Positions 1 through 10,793 of a stretch of 32,147 nt of DNA are shown here, piece after piece. The translations under genes were made by a program, and so were the position numbers. The stretch is from contig DUOZ01000019.1 of assembly GCA_012838555.1 (NCBI GenBank), positions 1 through 32,147 of the forward strand, written 5' to 3'. Within the stretch, counting starts at the first letter, position 1, and each line of letters begins with the position of its first letter. The notes beneath the pieces were generated by a model that was not told where the DNA came from, did not search any database, and saw only the letters and a list, made by a program, of their open reading frames with translations. This DNA comes from a bacterium (GTDB taxonomy: Bacteria; Bacillota_I; Bacilli_A; RFN20; DUOZ01).

Positions 1-696
1 ACCAATACCCCATTCAGCACCTGTATACTTACTAATAAAGTTAGAGTAAGTATAGAAGTCGAAGGTTTCTTTTGGATTTTGGATTTTATCTAAATATTCT
101 TGAGCCGTTGAATACTCAGAACTTTCTGGATTAAGTGTTTCTAAAATTTTAGTTATAACATCTGGGAAAAGTTCACGAGCAAGTCTTTCATCAATAACTT
201 GACGTTTATGGAAGACTTTTTCTTCAACACCATTAATATTTAAGATACCTTCTTTAGTAGTAATATGAGAAATAAAGTAAACTACTTCTTCTAGTTCTTT
301 TGGTGAAATATCAAGAACGAGTGCCATTCTTGAAGGTGTTCCCTTTAAATACCAAATGTGAGCGACTGGAGAAGCAAGTTCAATTCTTCCCATTCTTTCA
401 CGACGAACATTTTTGGTTGTTACTTCAACACCACATTTTTCACATATCTTGTTTTTATATCTAATTTTCTTATATTTACCACAAAAACATTCATAGTCCT
501 TAGTTGGACCAAAAATTCTTTCACAGAATAATCCATCTCTTTCAGGTTTTTGTGAACGGTAGTTAATTGTTTCAGGTTTTTTAACTTCACCATAAATTTC
601 TCCTGTATTAGGATTTTTTCTGGTAGACCATTCACGAATTTTTTCTGGGGATGCCAGACCTACCTGCATTGCAGCTAAGCGATTTATATCAAACAT
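1..696 (-). CDS. rpoC: DNA-directed RNA polymerase beta' subunit, N-terminal part (truncated by window edge)
   Basis: Minus-strand reading from ATG at 696 gives [24 protein letters not shown]...[58 protein letters not shown], with the zinc-binding Cys motif. Open at position 1, so absent from the ORF track. Confidence 0.97.
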   Translation of the reverse strand, partial: MFDINRLAAMQVGLASPEKIREWSTRKNPNTGEIYGEVKKPETINYRSQKPERDGLFCERIFGPTKDYECFCGKYKKIRYKNKICEKCGVEVTTKNVRRERMGRIELASPVAHIWYLKGTPSRMALVLDISPKELEEVVYFISHITTKEGILNINGVEEKVFHKRQVIDERLARELFPDVITKILETLNPESSEYSTAQEYLDKIQNPKETFDFYTYSNFISKYTGAEWGIG

Positions 697-712
697 CCTG
701 TCCCCTCCTTAA

Positions 713-3700
713 TTAATCATAACTATCTTCGGAGTCGTCTCCGTAGATATCTGCTTCAGTTGAATAACTTTGTTCTTTGAAGACATCACTTAATTCATCA
801 TCAAGATTTGAATCAAGTTGACCCTTATTCGCCTTATCATTAGATTGACTATCTTTTTCACCAAGCATGTTCTTATAGAAATTGTTAGTTTGATTTAGCT
901 CTTCTTCCATTTCTTCTGAAATATTTATTTGTTCACCATGTTTGTCAATTAACTTAACATCTATAGCTAAAGCCTGAAGTTCTTTTTGTAAAACACTGAA
1001 TGATTCAGGAATACCTGGTTTAGGAATTGGTTGACCTTTAATAACAGCTTCATATGTTTTTTGTCTTCCAATCATATCATCAGATTTTACAGTTAAGATT
1101 TCTTGTAATGTATGAGCTGCTCCATATGCTTCTAGAGCCCAAACTTCCATTTCTCCAAATCTTTGTCCACCATTTTGCGCTTTACCGCCTAATGGCTGTT
1201 GAGTAACTAATGAATAAGGTCCAATCGAACGAGCATGTAATTTGTCATCAACCATGTGAGATAACTTAATCATATACATAATACCAACAGAAACCTTTTC
1301 TTCAAATGGTTGACCTGTTAGACCATCATATAAAGTTATCTTTCCATCTTCACTCATTCCGGCTTCCTTCATAATTTCATCTAGATCTTTTCTCATTACA
1401 CCGTCAAAGACTGGTGAAGCAACATGAATACCAAGTTTCTTAGCTGCCATACCTAAGTGTAATTCTAAGACTTGACCGATGTTCATACGAGAAGGAACAC
1501 CAAGTGGGTTAAGCATAATATCAACTGGAGTACCATCTGGTAAGAATGGCATATCCTCAACTGGTAAAATACGAGAGATAACACCCTTATTACCATGACG
1601 TCCAGCCATCTTATCACCCTCAGAAATCTTACGCTTTTGTGCTACGTAAACGCGCACTGAACGATTTACTCCTGGAGGCAATTCATCTCCTGCTTCTCTT
1701 GAGAATTTCTTAACATCAAGAACAATACCTGCACCACCGTGAGGAATTCTTAATGAGTTGTCTTTACCTTCTTTAGTTTTTTCACCAAAGATAGCCATTA
1801 ACAACTTTTCTTCTGGTGTTGGTTCAGTTTGTCCTTTAGGTGTGATTTTTCCAACTAGGATATCTTTTTCTTTAACTTCAGCACCAGGAACGATAATACC
1901 TTCAGCATCTAAATTTGCTTTAGCATTTTCACTTACACCTGGAATGTCTCTAGTGATTTCTTCAGGTCCTAGTTTTGTATCACGACATTCAATTGAGTAT
2001 TCTTCAATATGAATAGATGTATAGACATCATCTTTAACTAATCTTTCAGACATGATAACAGCATCTTCATAGTTGTAACCATGCCAAGTCATAAATGCAA
2101 CTATAACATTTTGACCTAGAGCTAAATCGCCCTTTTCCATAGCTGGTCCATCTGCGATAATTTCACCAGCTTGAACTTTATCTCCAACTTTTACAATTGG
2201 GTTTTGATTAATACAAGTTCCTTGGTTGGAACGATTGAATTTTTGTAAGTAATAAACACGTCTATCATTATCTAATGTCTTTTCAAATGGCTCGATAATA
2301 ATACGTTTTGAATCAACATATCGAACAATACCATCAACATCACTAATGATAGCAGCACCTGAATCCTTAGCAATAATATTTTCCATACCAGTTCCTACTA
2401 GTGGAGCTTGTGGACGTAATAGCGGGATTGCTTGACGTTGCATGTTTGCACCCATTAAAGCACGTTTAGCATCGTCATTTTCTAAGAATGGGATACAAGC
2501 AGTTGCAACTGAAACAATTTGCTTAGGTGAAACGTCAACATAGTCAACATCTTCACGTTTAGCCATAATGTTATCACCACGGAAACGTGCAACAACTGTT
2601 TCATCTAAGATTTGTTTAGTTTCATCATCAATATTAATGTTTGCTTGTGCAATCACATATTCAGATTCTAGGTCTGCAGAAAGATATTCTGTATCTTCTA
2701 AGACTCGGCAAATGATTTGTCCATTTACTTCTTCTTTTTCAACTTTACGGTATGGAGTTTCAATAAATCCATATTCATTTACACGAGCATAAGTTGCTAA
2801 GTTATTAATTAGACCAATGTTTGGTCCTTCTGGAGTTTCAATCGGACAAATTCGACCATAGTGAGAATGGTGAACGTCACGAACTTCCATTCCAGCTCTT
2901 TCTCTAGTTAAACCACCAGGTCCAAGCGCTGATAAACGACGTTTGTTTGTTAATTCAGCAAGTGGATTTGTTTGGTCCATAAATTGAGAAAGTTGTGAAG
3001 ATGAGAAGAACTCTTTAATCGCTGATGTTAAAGGTTTAATATTTGTTAATTGTTTTGGTGTTAAGTTAGTAGCATCAGCAATAGACATCTTCTCTTTAAT
3101 GCTTCTTTCCATTCTTGATAAACCAATTCTAAATTGATTTTGTAATAATTCACCGACGGTTCTAACACGACGATTACCTAAATGGTCAATATCATCTGTA
3201 TCGCCAAAACCTTCAGTAATATTTAACAAGTAAGAGAAAGCAGCGATAATATCAGGAATAGTTAAATATTTCTTTTCAATTGTTAAGTCTGTTCCAACAA
3301 TATTGGTAATATGATCATCATTATCAATAATGTCTTCTTCGCTTTCAGCAATATAAACTTTAACAATATTAACGGTATTTTCTTCTTCAAGTTCAGTTTT
3401 AATCTCTGGAATAGTATAACGATGAGCACCTTGCTCGAAGAATTCAATTTCTTTTAACTTATTAACAATTTCTTTGTCAATATAAGTTCCTTTTTTATAA
3501 AGAACTACACCATTAACATCGACTAAGTCTTCTGCAATATAGCGTCCTCTTAAACGGTTATAGACACTTAATTTCTTTTTAAATTTAAAACGTCCAGCTT
3601 TTAATAAATCATAACGTTTTGGATCAAAAAGTTTTTGGATAAGTGAGTTCTTAGCACTCTCTTCTGTTGCAGGTTCGCCCGGTCTTAATCTTGAATAGAT

Positions 3701-4411
3701 TTCAACCATAGCTTCTACACTACCCATATTCGTTTTTGTATTTTCAAAAGTCTTAATTAAGTACTTGTTTTTTCCAAATAAATTAATTAAACTATCTAAC
3801 GAAACTAAACCAAGCGCCTTAAAAAGCACTACCGCAGATAGTTTCCTAGTTCTATCAATACTTACATTGATAATATCTTTATTAGGGTCATGTTTAAATT
3901 CTAACCATGTACCACGTGAAGGTATAATATCTCCACTATATTCGATTTTTCCGTTCTTATCTAGGGCTTTCTTAAAATAAGCTCCAGGAGAACGAACTAA
4001 CTGAGAAACAATTACTCTTTCAGCACCATTAATGATGAAAGTTCCACTTTCAGTCATCTTAGGGAAATCACCCATGAAGACTTCACCGTCTGTAATTTCA
4101 CCAGTTGCTTTATTATGTAATCTTAAAACAACTTTTAAAGGTGCAGCATAAGTCAAATCACGATTCTTACATTCATATAAACCATATTTTTCATCTTCAA
4201 AATAATTTGAAACATACTCTAGTTCTAAATCACCAGGACCTTGAATAGGGAAAACATCCTTGAATACTTCATCAATCCCATTTTCTATAAAGTCCTTATA
4301 GGAACTAGTTTGGATTTCTACCAGATGTGGTAGTTCTAATGAACCGCTGACTTTAGAATAATCCCTTCTGATGATTTTGTTTGTTTTAATTTTAGTGTTG
4401 CTATCGCCCAC
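713..4411 (-). CDS. rpoB: DNA-directed RNA polymerase beta subunit
   Basis: 1232 aa with canonical RpoB blocks ([63 protein letters not shown]). Confidence 0.99.
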   Translation of the reverse strand: MGDSNTKIKTNKIIRRDYSKVSGSLELPHLVEIQTSSYKDFIENGIDEVFKDVFPIQGPGDLELEYVSNYFEDEKYGLYECKNRDLTYAAPLKVVLRLHNKATGEITDGEVFMGDFPKMTESGTFIINGAERVIVSQLVRSPGAYFKKALDKNGKIEYSGDIIPSRGTWLEFKHDPNKDIINVSIDRTRKLSAVVLFKALGLVSLDSLINLFGKNKYLIKTFENTKTNMGSVEAMVEIYSRLRPGEPATEESAKNSLIQKLFDPKRYDLLKAGRFKFKKKLSVYNRLRGRYIAEDLVDVNGVVLYKKGTYIDKEIVNKLKEIEFFEQGAHRYTIPEIKTELEEENTVNIVKVYIAESEEDIIDNDDHITNIVGTDLTIEKKYLTIPDIIAAFSYLLNITEGFGDTDDIDHLGNRRVRTVGELLQNQFRIGLSRMERSIKEKMSIADATNLTPKQLTNIKPLTSAIKEFFSSSQLSQFMDQTNPLAELTNKRRLSALGPGGLTRERAGMEVRDVHHSHYGRICPIETPEGPNIGLINNLATYARVNEYGFIETPYRKVEKEEVNGQIICRVLEDTEYLSADLESEYVIAQANINIDDETKQILDETVVARFRGDNIMAKREDVDYVDVSPKQIVSVATACIPFLENDDAKRALMGANMQRQAIPLLRPQAPLVGTGMENIIAKDSGAAIISDVDGIVRYVDSKRIIIEPFEKTLDNDRRVYYLQKFNRSNQGTCINQNPIVKVGDKVQAGEIIADGPAMEKGDLALGQNVIVAFMTWHGYNYEDAVIMSERLVKDDVYTSIHIEEYSIECRDTKLGPEEITRDIPGVSENAKANLDAEGIIVPGAEVKEKDILVGKITPKGQTEPTPEEKLLMAIFGEKTKEGKDNSLRIPHGGAGIVLDVKKFSREAGDELPPGVNRSVRVYVAQKRKISEGDKMAGRHGNKGVISRILPVEDMPFLPDGTPVDIMLNPLGVPSRMNIGQVLELHLGMAAKKLGIHVASPVFDGVMRKDLDEIMKEAGMSEDGKITLYDGLTGQPFEEKVSVGIMYMIKLSHMVDDKLHARSIGPYSLVTQQPLGGKAQNGGQRFGEMEVWALEAYGAAHTLQEILTVKSDDMIGRQKTYEAVIKGQPIPKPGIPESFSVLQKELQALAIDVKLIDKHGEQINISEEMEEELNQTNNFYKNMLGEKDSQSNDKANKGQLDSNLDDELSDVFKEQSYSTEADIYGDDSEDSYD

Positions 4412-4519
4412 TAGAAATCACCTCGTTATTCATTTTGCAAATCTGCCCGACCTGAGATTTGCACATTAGTTGGCATTTTACTATTTTATCAAACTTTACA
4501 CATTTTTACAAGTATATAA

Positions 4520-5116
4520 CTATGCTTTTTGGCATTTAATAATATAATACCCTTTTTTACGTTTAATTATGCTACAGTTAGGATAGATTGTCTCTAACTT
4601 TTTTAATGCACTAGGTGCACCTTGATCTTTTCTTATCACAATCATTAAAACCCCTTGATTATTAAGGTGATCATAAGCTTTTTCAAAAATAGTATACACT
4701 ACTTTTTTACCAGCTCTAATAGGCGGGTTCGTGATAATAAAATCAAATTTGTCATTAATATTAGAAAAGATGTCACTTTGTAACACAGTTGTATTTTTAA
4801 GTGAAAGTCGATTTTTGTTCATTTCTGTTACTTTAACAGCACGGTTATTAATATCAGACATGACAAAATGGGCATGCGGAAAAAAACTTGCTAGTACTAG
4901 TCCGATAACTCCTATACCGCAACCTAAATCAAGTACTTTACCAAACAAACCCATTTTAATAATTTCTTCAATTAATAGTCTTGATCCAAAATCTAATTCA
5001 TTCTTGGAAAATACTCCTGAATTAGAAATAAAGGAAAAGGATCGTTCAAAAATCGTAAATTTAATTTCACGAAAGTCATCTTTTAAGTTAGGATCTTCAA
5101 TGAAATAGTGTGACAT
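4520..5116 (-). CDS. Class I SAM-dependent methyltransferase, RsmC/YbxB-like (16S rRNA guanine methyltransferase family)
   Basis: VLDLGCGIGVIGLVLA SAM motif and NPPIRAGK (NPP[IF]R motif), located between rplL and rpoB as ybxB is in Bacillus. Confidence 0.9.
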   Translation of the reverse strand: MSHYFIEDPNLKDDFREIKFTIFERSFSFISNSGVFSKNELDFGSRLLIEEIIKMGLFGKVLDLGCGIGVIGLVLASFFPHAHFVMSDINNRAVKVTEMNKNRLSLKNTTVLQSDIFSNINDKFDFIITNPPIRAGKKVVYTIFEKAYDHLNNQGVLMIVIRKDQGAPSALKKLETIYPNCSIIKRKKGYYIIKCQKA

Positions 5117-5140
5117 TAATGCACCTCTTTTTTAAAGGAC

Positions 5141-5171
5141 AAAAACCTGCCCATTTGTAAAGCAGGTTTAT
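5141..5171 (-). terminator. Rho-independent terminator downstream of rplL
   Basis: Minus strand AAACCTGC-loop-GCAGGTTTTTGT. Confidence 0.75.
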
Positions 5172-5195
5172 TTAGGTTTTAGTTAATAAATTAAA

Positions 5196-5570
5196 TTATT
5201 TAACTTCGACTTCAGCACCAGCTTCAACAAGTTGAGCTTTAATGCTTTCAGCTTCAGATGGTGAAATGTTTTCTTTAATTTTAGCTGGAGTAGCATCAAC
5301 AAGTTTCTTAGCATCCATTAGTCCTAAGCCAGTGATAGCTTGAACTGCTTTGATAACTTTAACTTTGCTTGTACCAACGTTAGTAACGATAACTGAAACT
5401 TCAGCTGGTCCTTCTTGTGCAACTTCTTCAGTAGCTGCTGCTGCAACAACTGTAGGTGCTGCTGCTGTAACTCCAAATTCTTCTTCGATAGCTTTAACTA
5501 AATCATTTAGTTCTAAAATTGTCATTTCTTTTAACGAAGCAATGATTTCTTCATGTGTTAATTTTGCCAT
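5196..5570 (-). CDS. rplL: 50S ribosomal protein L7/L12
   Basis: [34 protein letters not shown]...[44 protein letters not shown]. Confidence 0.99.
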   Translation of the reverse strand: MAKLTHEEIIASLKEMTILELNDLVKAIEEEFGVTAAAPTVVAAAATEEVAQEGPAEVSVIVTNVGTSKVKVIKAVQAITGLGLMDAKKLVDATPAKIKENISPSEAESIKAQLVEAGAEVEVK

Positions 5571-5593
5571 TTTAATTTCCTCCTTATAAATAA

Positions 5594-6088
5594 TTATTGA
5601 TTTTCTTTTGCGTCTGCCACAGCTTTAACACCACGTGCGAAGCTTGAGACAGGAGCGTTTAGACAACTTAGTAACATTGAAAGTAAACCTTCTCTACCAG
5701 GTAGAGCTGCAATCTCTTTAACTTCTGCATCAGATAATACTTTACCTTCAACAATACCGCCTTTTAAAACAAGAGCTCTATTTCTTCGAGCGAATTTTGC
5801 TAATACTCTTGGACCGGCGATAGGATCATTCTTGGAAAAGACAACTGCATTAGGACCTACAAGATCCTTATCAAGTTCATCATATCCAAGTGATTCGGCT
5901 GCACGGCTAACCAATGTGTTCTTATAAACCTTCATTAAAGCATCTTCTTTACGAAGTAAACGACGCAACTCTTCAATTGCTGCTACGCTTAAACCACGAT
6001 ATTCAAAGACGACAGTTGATTGGTTCGACTTAATTTCTTCTGAAATTTGGTTAACAACCGCTTGTTTAGCCTTAATTACTTCCTTCAT
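5594..6088 (-). CDS. rplJ: 50S ribosomal protein L10 (ORF track starts at 6097; internal ATG at 6088 has better SD spacing)
   Basis: [46 protein letters not shown] upstream. Confidence 0.97.
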   Translation of the reverse strand: MKEVIKAKQAVVNQISEEIKSNQSTVVFEYRGLSVAAIEELRRLLRKEDALMKVYKNTLVSRAAESLGYDELDKDLVGPNAVVFSKNDPIAGPRVLAKFARRNRALVLKGGIVEGKVLSDAEVKEIAALPGREGLLSMLLSCLNAPVSSFARGVKAVADAKENQ

Positions 6089-6117
6089 CGAGAGCATACC
6101 TCCTTTTGCTTAAATTT

Positions 6118-6258
6118 ATATAGCAATCAATATGCATCAAAAGAAAACCCACGCCAAAGGCGTAGGTTTAGTTAACTTTTAAAAGTTAATCACCTTTCAC
6201 CTCGGCAACCTTATTAAGTTATTCACCGTTGCTGTCTTTGGCATATTGATGACTAGGA
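6118..6258 (-). ncRNA. Ribosomal protein L10 leader (autoregulatory element)
   Basis: Structured stretch directly upstream of rplJ in an rplA-rplJ gap. Long-range pairing of catcaatatgcc and gcatattgattg on the minus strand, followed by a CCTACGCC-TTT-GGCGTGGGTTTT hairpin. Position and layout fit the L10 leader. Confidence 0.8.
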
Positions 6259-6265
6259 ATATTAA

Positions 6266-6943
6266 TTAAATACTGATTTTGATTGATGGCCCCATTGTTG
6301 ATGAGATAACAACATTCTTGACATAGGTACCTTTAACTGCTGCTGGACGTAAACTTACGATACGTTCACAAATTGCTTTGATGTTTTCAACTAGTTTTTC
6401 ATTCTCAAATGAGATTTTACCAGCTAGCACATGTAGGTTACCCTCTTTGTCAGCACGGTATTCAACTTTACCAGCTTTGATTTCTTTAATTGCTTTTGCA
6501 ATATCAGTTGTTACAGTTCCAGTTTTAGGGTTAGGCATTAAACCTTTTGGACCTAATAAGCGACCTAGTTTACCTAGTTCACTCATCATATCTGGAGTAG
6601 CAACAATTACATCATAACCAAACCAGTTTTCATTCTTGATTTTATCAAGAATTTCTTTACCGCCAACAAATTCAGCACCTGCTTCTTTAGCCTCATCAAC
6701 TTTAGAAGTAACTGCTAATACTGTAACATTTTTACCAGTTCCATTTGGAAGTGATAATGCACCACGAATTTGTTGGTCAGCTTGACGTGTATCAATATTT
6801 AAGTTGAATGATACATCAACTGAAGCATCAAACTTTGCAGGATTAGTCTTTTTAACTAATTCAACCGCTTCTTCAATTGTGTATAGTTTATTTTTGTCGA
6901 TCAATTTAGCGACTTCGTTATACTTTTTTCCTCTTTTAGCCAT
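6266..6943 (-). CDS. rplA: 50S ribosomal protein L1
   Basis: [17 protein letters not shown]...[20 protein letters not shown]... Confidence 0.99.
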   Translation of the reverse strand: MAKRGKKYNEVAKLIDKNKLYTIEEAVELVKKTNPAKFDASVDVSFNLNIDTRQADQQIRGALSLPNGTGKNVTVLAVTSKVDEAKEAGAEFVGGKEILDKIKNENWFGYDVIVATPDMMSELGKLGRLLGPKGLMPNPKTGTVTTDIAKAIKEIKAGKVEYRADKEGNLHVLAGKISFENEKLVENIKAICERIVSLRPAAVKGTYVKNVVISSTMGPSIKISI

Positions 6944-7016
6944 TTATTTAATCCTCCTTGTGGTAATTGCGGAATAATTCCTCCCACTCTCTTGGGAATA
7001 AGTTTCTTTTTACAAA

Positions 7017-7448
7017 TTAATTCTTTTCCGGCATTCCTTCAACGACGATACCCATATTACGAGCAGTACCTTCGATGATTCGCATTGCCGCTTCTACATC
7101 GTTAGCATTTAAGTCAGGTAATTTATATTCAGCTATTTTTCTAACTTCATCAGCTGAGATAGTAGCAACCTTACTTGTTAAAGGGTTACCTGAGCCTTTT
7201 TCAATTTTAGCTGCTTTTTTTAGTAATACTGCTGCCGGAGTAGTTTTAACAACAAAACTAAATGATTTGTCTTCATAAGCAGTAATAATTACCGGTACGA
7301 TTGAACCTGGTTCTAAACTTCTAGTCTTATCATTAAATTCTTGACAAAACTTAGGCATGTTAATACCAGCACTTGCTAGGGCTGAACCTGGTTTAGCACC
7401 ACCAGCAGGTAATTGAAGTTTAACGACTTTTGCGATTCTCTTACTCAC
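7017..7448 (-). CDS. rplK: 50S ribosomal protein L11 (likely GTG start at 7448 rather than 7457)
   Basis: [53 protein letters not shown] then GTG. Confidence 0.97.
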   Translation of the reverse strand: MSKRIAKVVKLQLPAGGAKPGSALASAGINMPKFCQEFNDKTRSLEPGSIVPVIITAYEDKSFSFVVKTTPAAVLLKKAAKIEKGSGNPLTSKVATISADEVRKIAEYKLPDLNANDVEAAMRIIEGTARNMGIVVEGMPEKN

Positions 7449-7588
7449 GCGACACACCTCCTGATTAATCTTGTCCGTGTTGTGGTAAAACAGATTTACA
7501 TCCTCCCACTAACGCAAAAAACACAAAATACGTGCTTTATCATTTTACACACATTCTTACAATTTAGCAAGAACTTTTATCTAAAATG

Positions 7589-7626
7589 ATAAAAAAACAA
7601 CAAAGTCTTATCAAATGACAAGACTT
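7589..7626 (-). terminator. Rho-independent terminator downstream of nusG
   Basis: Minus strand AAGTCTTGTCATTTGATAAGACTT followed by a T-rich tract. Confidence 0.75.
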
Positions 7627-7635
7627 TTTACCATT

Positions 7636-8187
7636 TTATTCTTTTTCTACATCAGCAAAGTCGACTTCGATTGAAGTTGGACGACCAAAGAAAGTAATTT
7701 GAACACTAACTGTTCCTTTTTCAATATCGACACCTTCAATTTCGCCTACACTACCAACAAATGGACCTTTTAAGACTTTTACTCTTGTTCCAATTACATA
7801 TTCTTTATACATTTCTGGATTAATGATACCGACTTTCTTCAACACTGGTTCAATTTGCTCTTTAGGTACAGGGAACGGTTTAGTACCCTTACCACTTGAT
7901 CCAACGAATCCGGTAACACCTGGGGTGTTACGAATAACGAACCAAGCTTCATCAGTCATGTACATTTCAACGAATACATAACCTGGATAAAGATTCTTTG
8001 TTTTTGTTTTTCCTGTAGGAACACCATCTTTTAATACGGGTTCTTCTTCTTCAGCGACGATAACACGGAAGATGTAATCTTCCATATTCATACTTTCGAT
8101 ACGTCTTAATAGATTTTGTTTAACTTTATTTTCATGTCCTGAATATGTATTAACTACATACCATTGTTTTTCGCCTAATTGTTCCAT
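7636..8187 (-). CDS. nusG: Transcription termination/antitermination protein NusG
   Basis: KQWYVVNTYSGHENKVKQNL...YPGYVFVEMYMTDEAWFVIRNTPGVTGFVG...KGPFVGSVGEIEGVD. Confidence 0.99.
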   Translation of the reverse strand: MEQLGEKQWYVVNTYSGHENKVKQNLLRRIESMNMEDYIFRVIVAEEEEPVLKDGVPTGKTKTKNLYPGYVFVEMYMTDEAWFVIRNTPGVTGFVGSSGKGTKPFPVPKEQIEPVLKKVGIINPEMYKEYVIGTRVKVLKGPFVGSVGEIEGVDIEKGTVSVQITFFGRPTSIEVDFADVEKE

Positions 8188-8197
8188 CTATATTCTC

Positions 8198-8404
8198 CTA
8201 GAAAATACCAACAGATTTTAACAATTCAACAACAACGACATTAATGACATAAAGATAAACACCCCAGAAAATTACAAAGAAGATAACAATTGAAATATAG
8301 TTAGCCAAAACTTTTCCCTTTGGCCATCTAACTCTTCTTAATTCTCTAACGGCTCCTACAAAATAACGTTTAATACTTCTGAAAATCTTTTTTAATGCAT
8401 CCAT
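8198..8404 (-). CDS. secE: Preprotein translocase subunit SecE (start at 8404; the 8449 start overlaps rpmG)
   Basis: MDALKKIFRSIKRYFVGAVRELRRVRWPKGKVLANY plus one C-terminal TM segment; AAGGAGCG SD upstream. Confidence 0.95.
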   Translation of the reverse strand: MDALKKIFRSIKRYFVGAVRELRRVRWPKGKVLANYISIVIFFVIFWGVYLYVINVVVVELLKSVGIF

Positions 8405-8417
8405 ATTATATCGCTCC

Positions 8418-8567
8418 TTATTTACTCTCTTTATGTAATGTGTGTTCATTACATTTTTTGCAATACTTAACGATCTCGAAGCGCTCGCTTACACCGAATT
8501 TTTGTTTGGTGGTAGAGTAGTTACGCGATAAGCATTTAGAACAAACCAAAGTAATTTTCTTGCGCAT
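8418..8567 (-). CDS. rpmG: 50S ribosomal protein L33 (not in ORF track)
   Basis: Minus strand from ATG at 8567: [49 protein letters not shown]; CxxC pairs; adjacent to secE. Confidence 0.95.
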   Translation of the reverse strand: MRKKITLVCSKCLSRNYSTTKQKFGVSERFEIVKYCKKCNEHTLHKESK

Positions 8568-8669
8568 TATTAAACCACCTCACGCGTTATAACTTTATCA
8601 TAACAAGTTAATGCAAGTCAAGAATTTAATCATATGTTCATTTATATTCTATACCATTTTTTTAACATA

Positions 8670-9290
8670 TTAACTATTAATATATTTATTTAGCCTTTTT
8701 CTTCCCCGTCTAACTACATTATCTGCTGCTTTTGGTGTCAACTCTAGGATCTCACCTATTTCTTGAGCACTATAACCAGCCATTTTTAAGCTAACAGCAA
8801 CTTTTTCTTTTTTTGATAATATTTTTTCATCCTCTGATTCCATAATATCAATTACTTCTTGTAATAAGTATCCATATTTGGGATTACTTAACATAATATT
8901 TGTTTCAAGTCTATCCACTATTGTTTCATTATTGTCCTCATATAAAGGCATATCTAATGAAACATCATTTAATGCATATAATAACCCATTTCTTCTTCCA
9001 GCTCTTATATGAGAATATATCTGTCTTTTTACACAAAGTTTAGCAAAACTATAAAAGATGCCATATTCTTCCCAATAAGCATCAATGGCATCAAAAAAAG
9101 CCATCCAACACAGTTGTAACACATCATCAAAATCATACATATATGTAGGAAAGCCTTTAAAGCATTCTCTCATCCAAACTTTGATATGAGGTAAATAACG
9201 TTTCATTAATAATTCTCGAGCAAGTTCATCTTTCATTCGATATTGATAAATAAGTTCATCATCTGATACATCAAATTCTTTAAAAGACAC
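8670..9290 (-). CDS. Sigma-70 family RNA polymerase sigma factor, SigH-like
   Basis: Region 2 (FDDVLQLCWMAFFDAIDAYWEEYGIFYSFAKLCVKRQIYSHIRAGRR) and region 4 (KMAGYSAQEIGEILELTPKAADNVVRRGRKRL); synteny rlmB-sigH-rpmG. Confidence 0.85.
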   Translation of the reverse strand: MSFKEFDVSDDELIYQYRMKDELARELLMKRYLPHIKVWMRECFKGFPTYMYDFDDVLQLCWMAFFDAIDAYWEEYGIFYSFAKLCVKRQIYSHIRAGRRNGLLYALNDVSLDMPLYEDNNETIVDRLETNIMLSNPKYGYLLQEVIDIMESEDEKILSKKEKVAVSLKMAGYSAQEIGEILELTPKAADNVVRRGRKRLNKYINS

Positions 9291-9303
9291 ACAATCCTTC
9301 CTT

Positions 9304-10032
9304 TCATTTAATAGGATTCCGGTGTGTGAAAATTTGATATAAAATCACTGAAGTTGCTACAGAAGCATTCAAAGAATTAACATGACCTATCATTGGAATT
9401 TTAATCCGAAAATCACATTGTTCTTTAACTAATCTAGAGATTCCTTTTCCTTCTCCACCAATAACTAGAACAATTGGGACATTATAATCAACACTTCGAT
9501 AATCAATCGAATTCTCTGCTTCTGCTCCTACTACCCAAAAACCATGCTTTTTCAAATCTTTTAAAGTCGAAGTTAAATTAGTAACTCTAGCGACCTTTAC
9601 ATGTTCAATCGCACCTGTTGAAACTTTAGCCACCGTAGGTGTCAAAGAAACACTATTATGTTTAGGGATGATAACCCCATCAACACCAACAGCATCACAA
9701 GTTCTTAAGATAGCACCTAAATTATGTGGATCTTCTAAACCATCAAGCATAACGAGTAAATGAAAATTGCTTTTACAAGGTTCATTTATTATTTCTTCAA
9801 CTGTAAAGTAATCATAAGAACTAATAATCGCAACCAAACCTTGATGATTTGCATTATTCGTTATCTTATCTAGAAATTTCCTATCTACCATTTCAAATGG
9901 CAACTTAGATTTTTCAATTAGGTGGTGGATTTTATTATCACCAAGTTTTTCAAAAACGTAGATTTTCTCGATGGTAGCACCTTTTTTAATTCTTTCACAC
10001 ACGGTGTTTTTTCCGTAGATATATTGTGCCAT
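9304..10032 (-). CDS. rlmB: 23S rRNA (guanosine-2'-O-)-methyltransferase RlmB (SPOUT family)
   Basis: LDGLEDPHNLGAILRTCDAVGVDGVIIPKHNSVSLTPTVAKVSTGA...VIGGEGKGISRLVKEQCD...SLNASVATSVILYQ. Confidence 0.96.
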   Translation of the reverse strand: MAQYIYGKNTVCERIKKGATIEKIYVFEKLGDNKIHHLIEKSKLPFEMVDRKFLDKITNNANHQGLVAIISSYDYFTVEEIINEPCKSNFHLLVMLDGLEDPHNLGAILRTCDAVGVDGVIIPKHNSVSLTPTVAKVSTGAIEHVKVARVTNLTSTLKDLKKHGFWVVGAEAENSIDYRSVDYNVPIVLVIGGEGKGISRLVKEQCDFRIKIPMIGHVNSLNASVATSVILYQIFTHRNPIK

Positions 10033-10107
10033 GTTTCCACCTCCTAACTGTCTAATATTATTACCATATTATTTAATTTTCTATATCTAGATTAAATCAT
10101 GAATCAA

Positions 10108-10782
10108 TTAATATTTTCTCACAAATAAAGATACAGGAAGAATTGACTCATTTATTTCATCAACAATAGCATTAACTACAACTTTTGGCGTATGAGGATT
10201 CATAAATCCAAATGATACTTTAATACATTCTTTACCTTCATATTCTACTAGTGAAGATTGTAAATCTTTAATTTGGGTTTCATATTTATCACAAATTTTT
10301 AAGATTGTTCCAATTACTGGTAAATTAGCATGACCAATGCATGTAATTGTAAGTGATTTTTTAGTTATCATTGCTTCAAAGTATCTTAAGAAAGTTAAAA
10401 TTAATAATGAGAAAATGGTAACAATGATACCACCAACATAATATCCATTACCTGCTGCAAGACCTAACATTGCTGCTAACCAAAGTGTCGCAGCAGTAGT
10501 TAACCCTTTAATATCAGCTCCATGACGCATAATTGTACCTGCACCAATAAAACCGATGCCTGGAATAACTTGAGCAGCAAGTCTAGCTGGATCTCCATCT
10601 TCAAACCCATAAATTGAAATAAGCATTGCTAATGAAGACCCTAAACCAACTAAAATATGCGTTCTAAGTCCTGCTTGTGAACCATGAATTTCTCTTTCAA
10701 TCCCGATTATTCCACTAAAAATAACCGCAGCTAGTAATCTAACAAAAATTAAAAACCACTCTGATTTTAATAGTTCCTCCAT
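10108..10782 (-). CDS. MgtC/SapB family membrane protein with C-terminal ACT-like domain
   Basis: IIGIEREIHGSQAGLRTHILVGLGSSLAMLIS...QVIPGIGFIGAGTIMRHGADIKGLTTAATLWLAAMLGLAAGNG. Confidence 0.95.
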   Translation of the reverse strand: MEELLKSEWFLIFVRLLAAVIFSGIIGIEREIHGSQAGLRTHILVGLGSSLAMLISIYGFEDGDPARLAAQVIPGIGFIGAGTIMRHGADIKGLTTAATLWLAAMLGLAAGNGYYVGGIIVTIFSLLILTFLRYFEAMITKKSLTITCIGHANLPVIGTILKICDKYETQIKDLQSSLVEYEGKECIKVSFGFMNPHTPKVVVNAIVDEINESILPVSLFVRKY

Positions 10783-10793
10783 TTATAATCCCC

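Noticed and set aside
420-635. 71-aa minus-strand ORF in the track
   Set aside because: Out-of-frame with the clear rpoC N-terminus covering the same DNA; spurious.
1758-3980. Plus-strand ORFs 1758-2012, 2568-2792, 3765-3980
   Set aside because: Antisense to rpoB, serine-rich shadow translations with no SD or family motif.
4731-7278. Plus-strand ORFs 4731-5108, 5350-5589, 6378-6617, 7075-7278
   Set aside because: Antisense shadows of rsmC-like, rplL, rplA and rplK genes.
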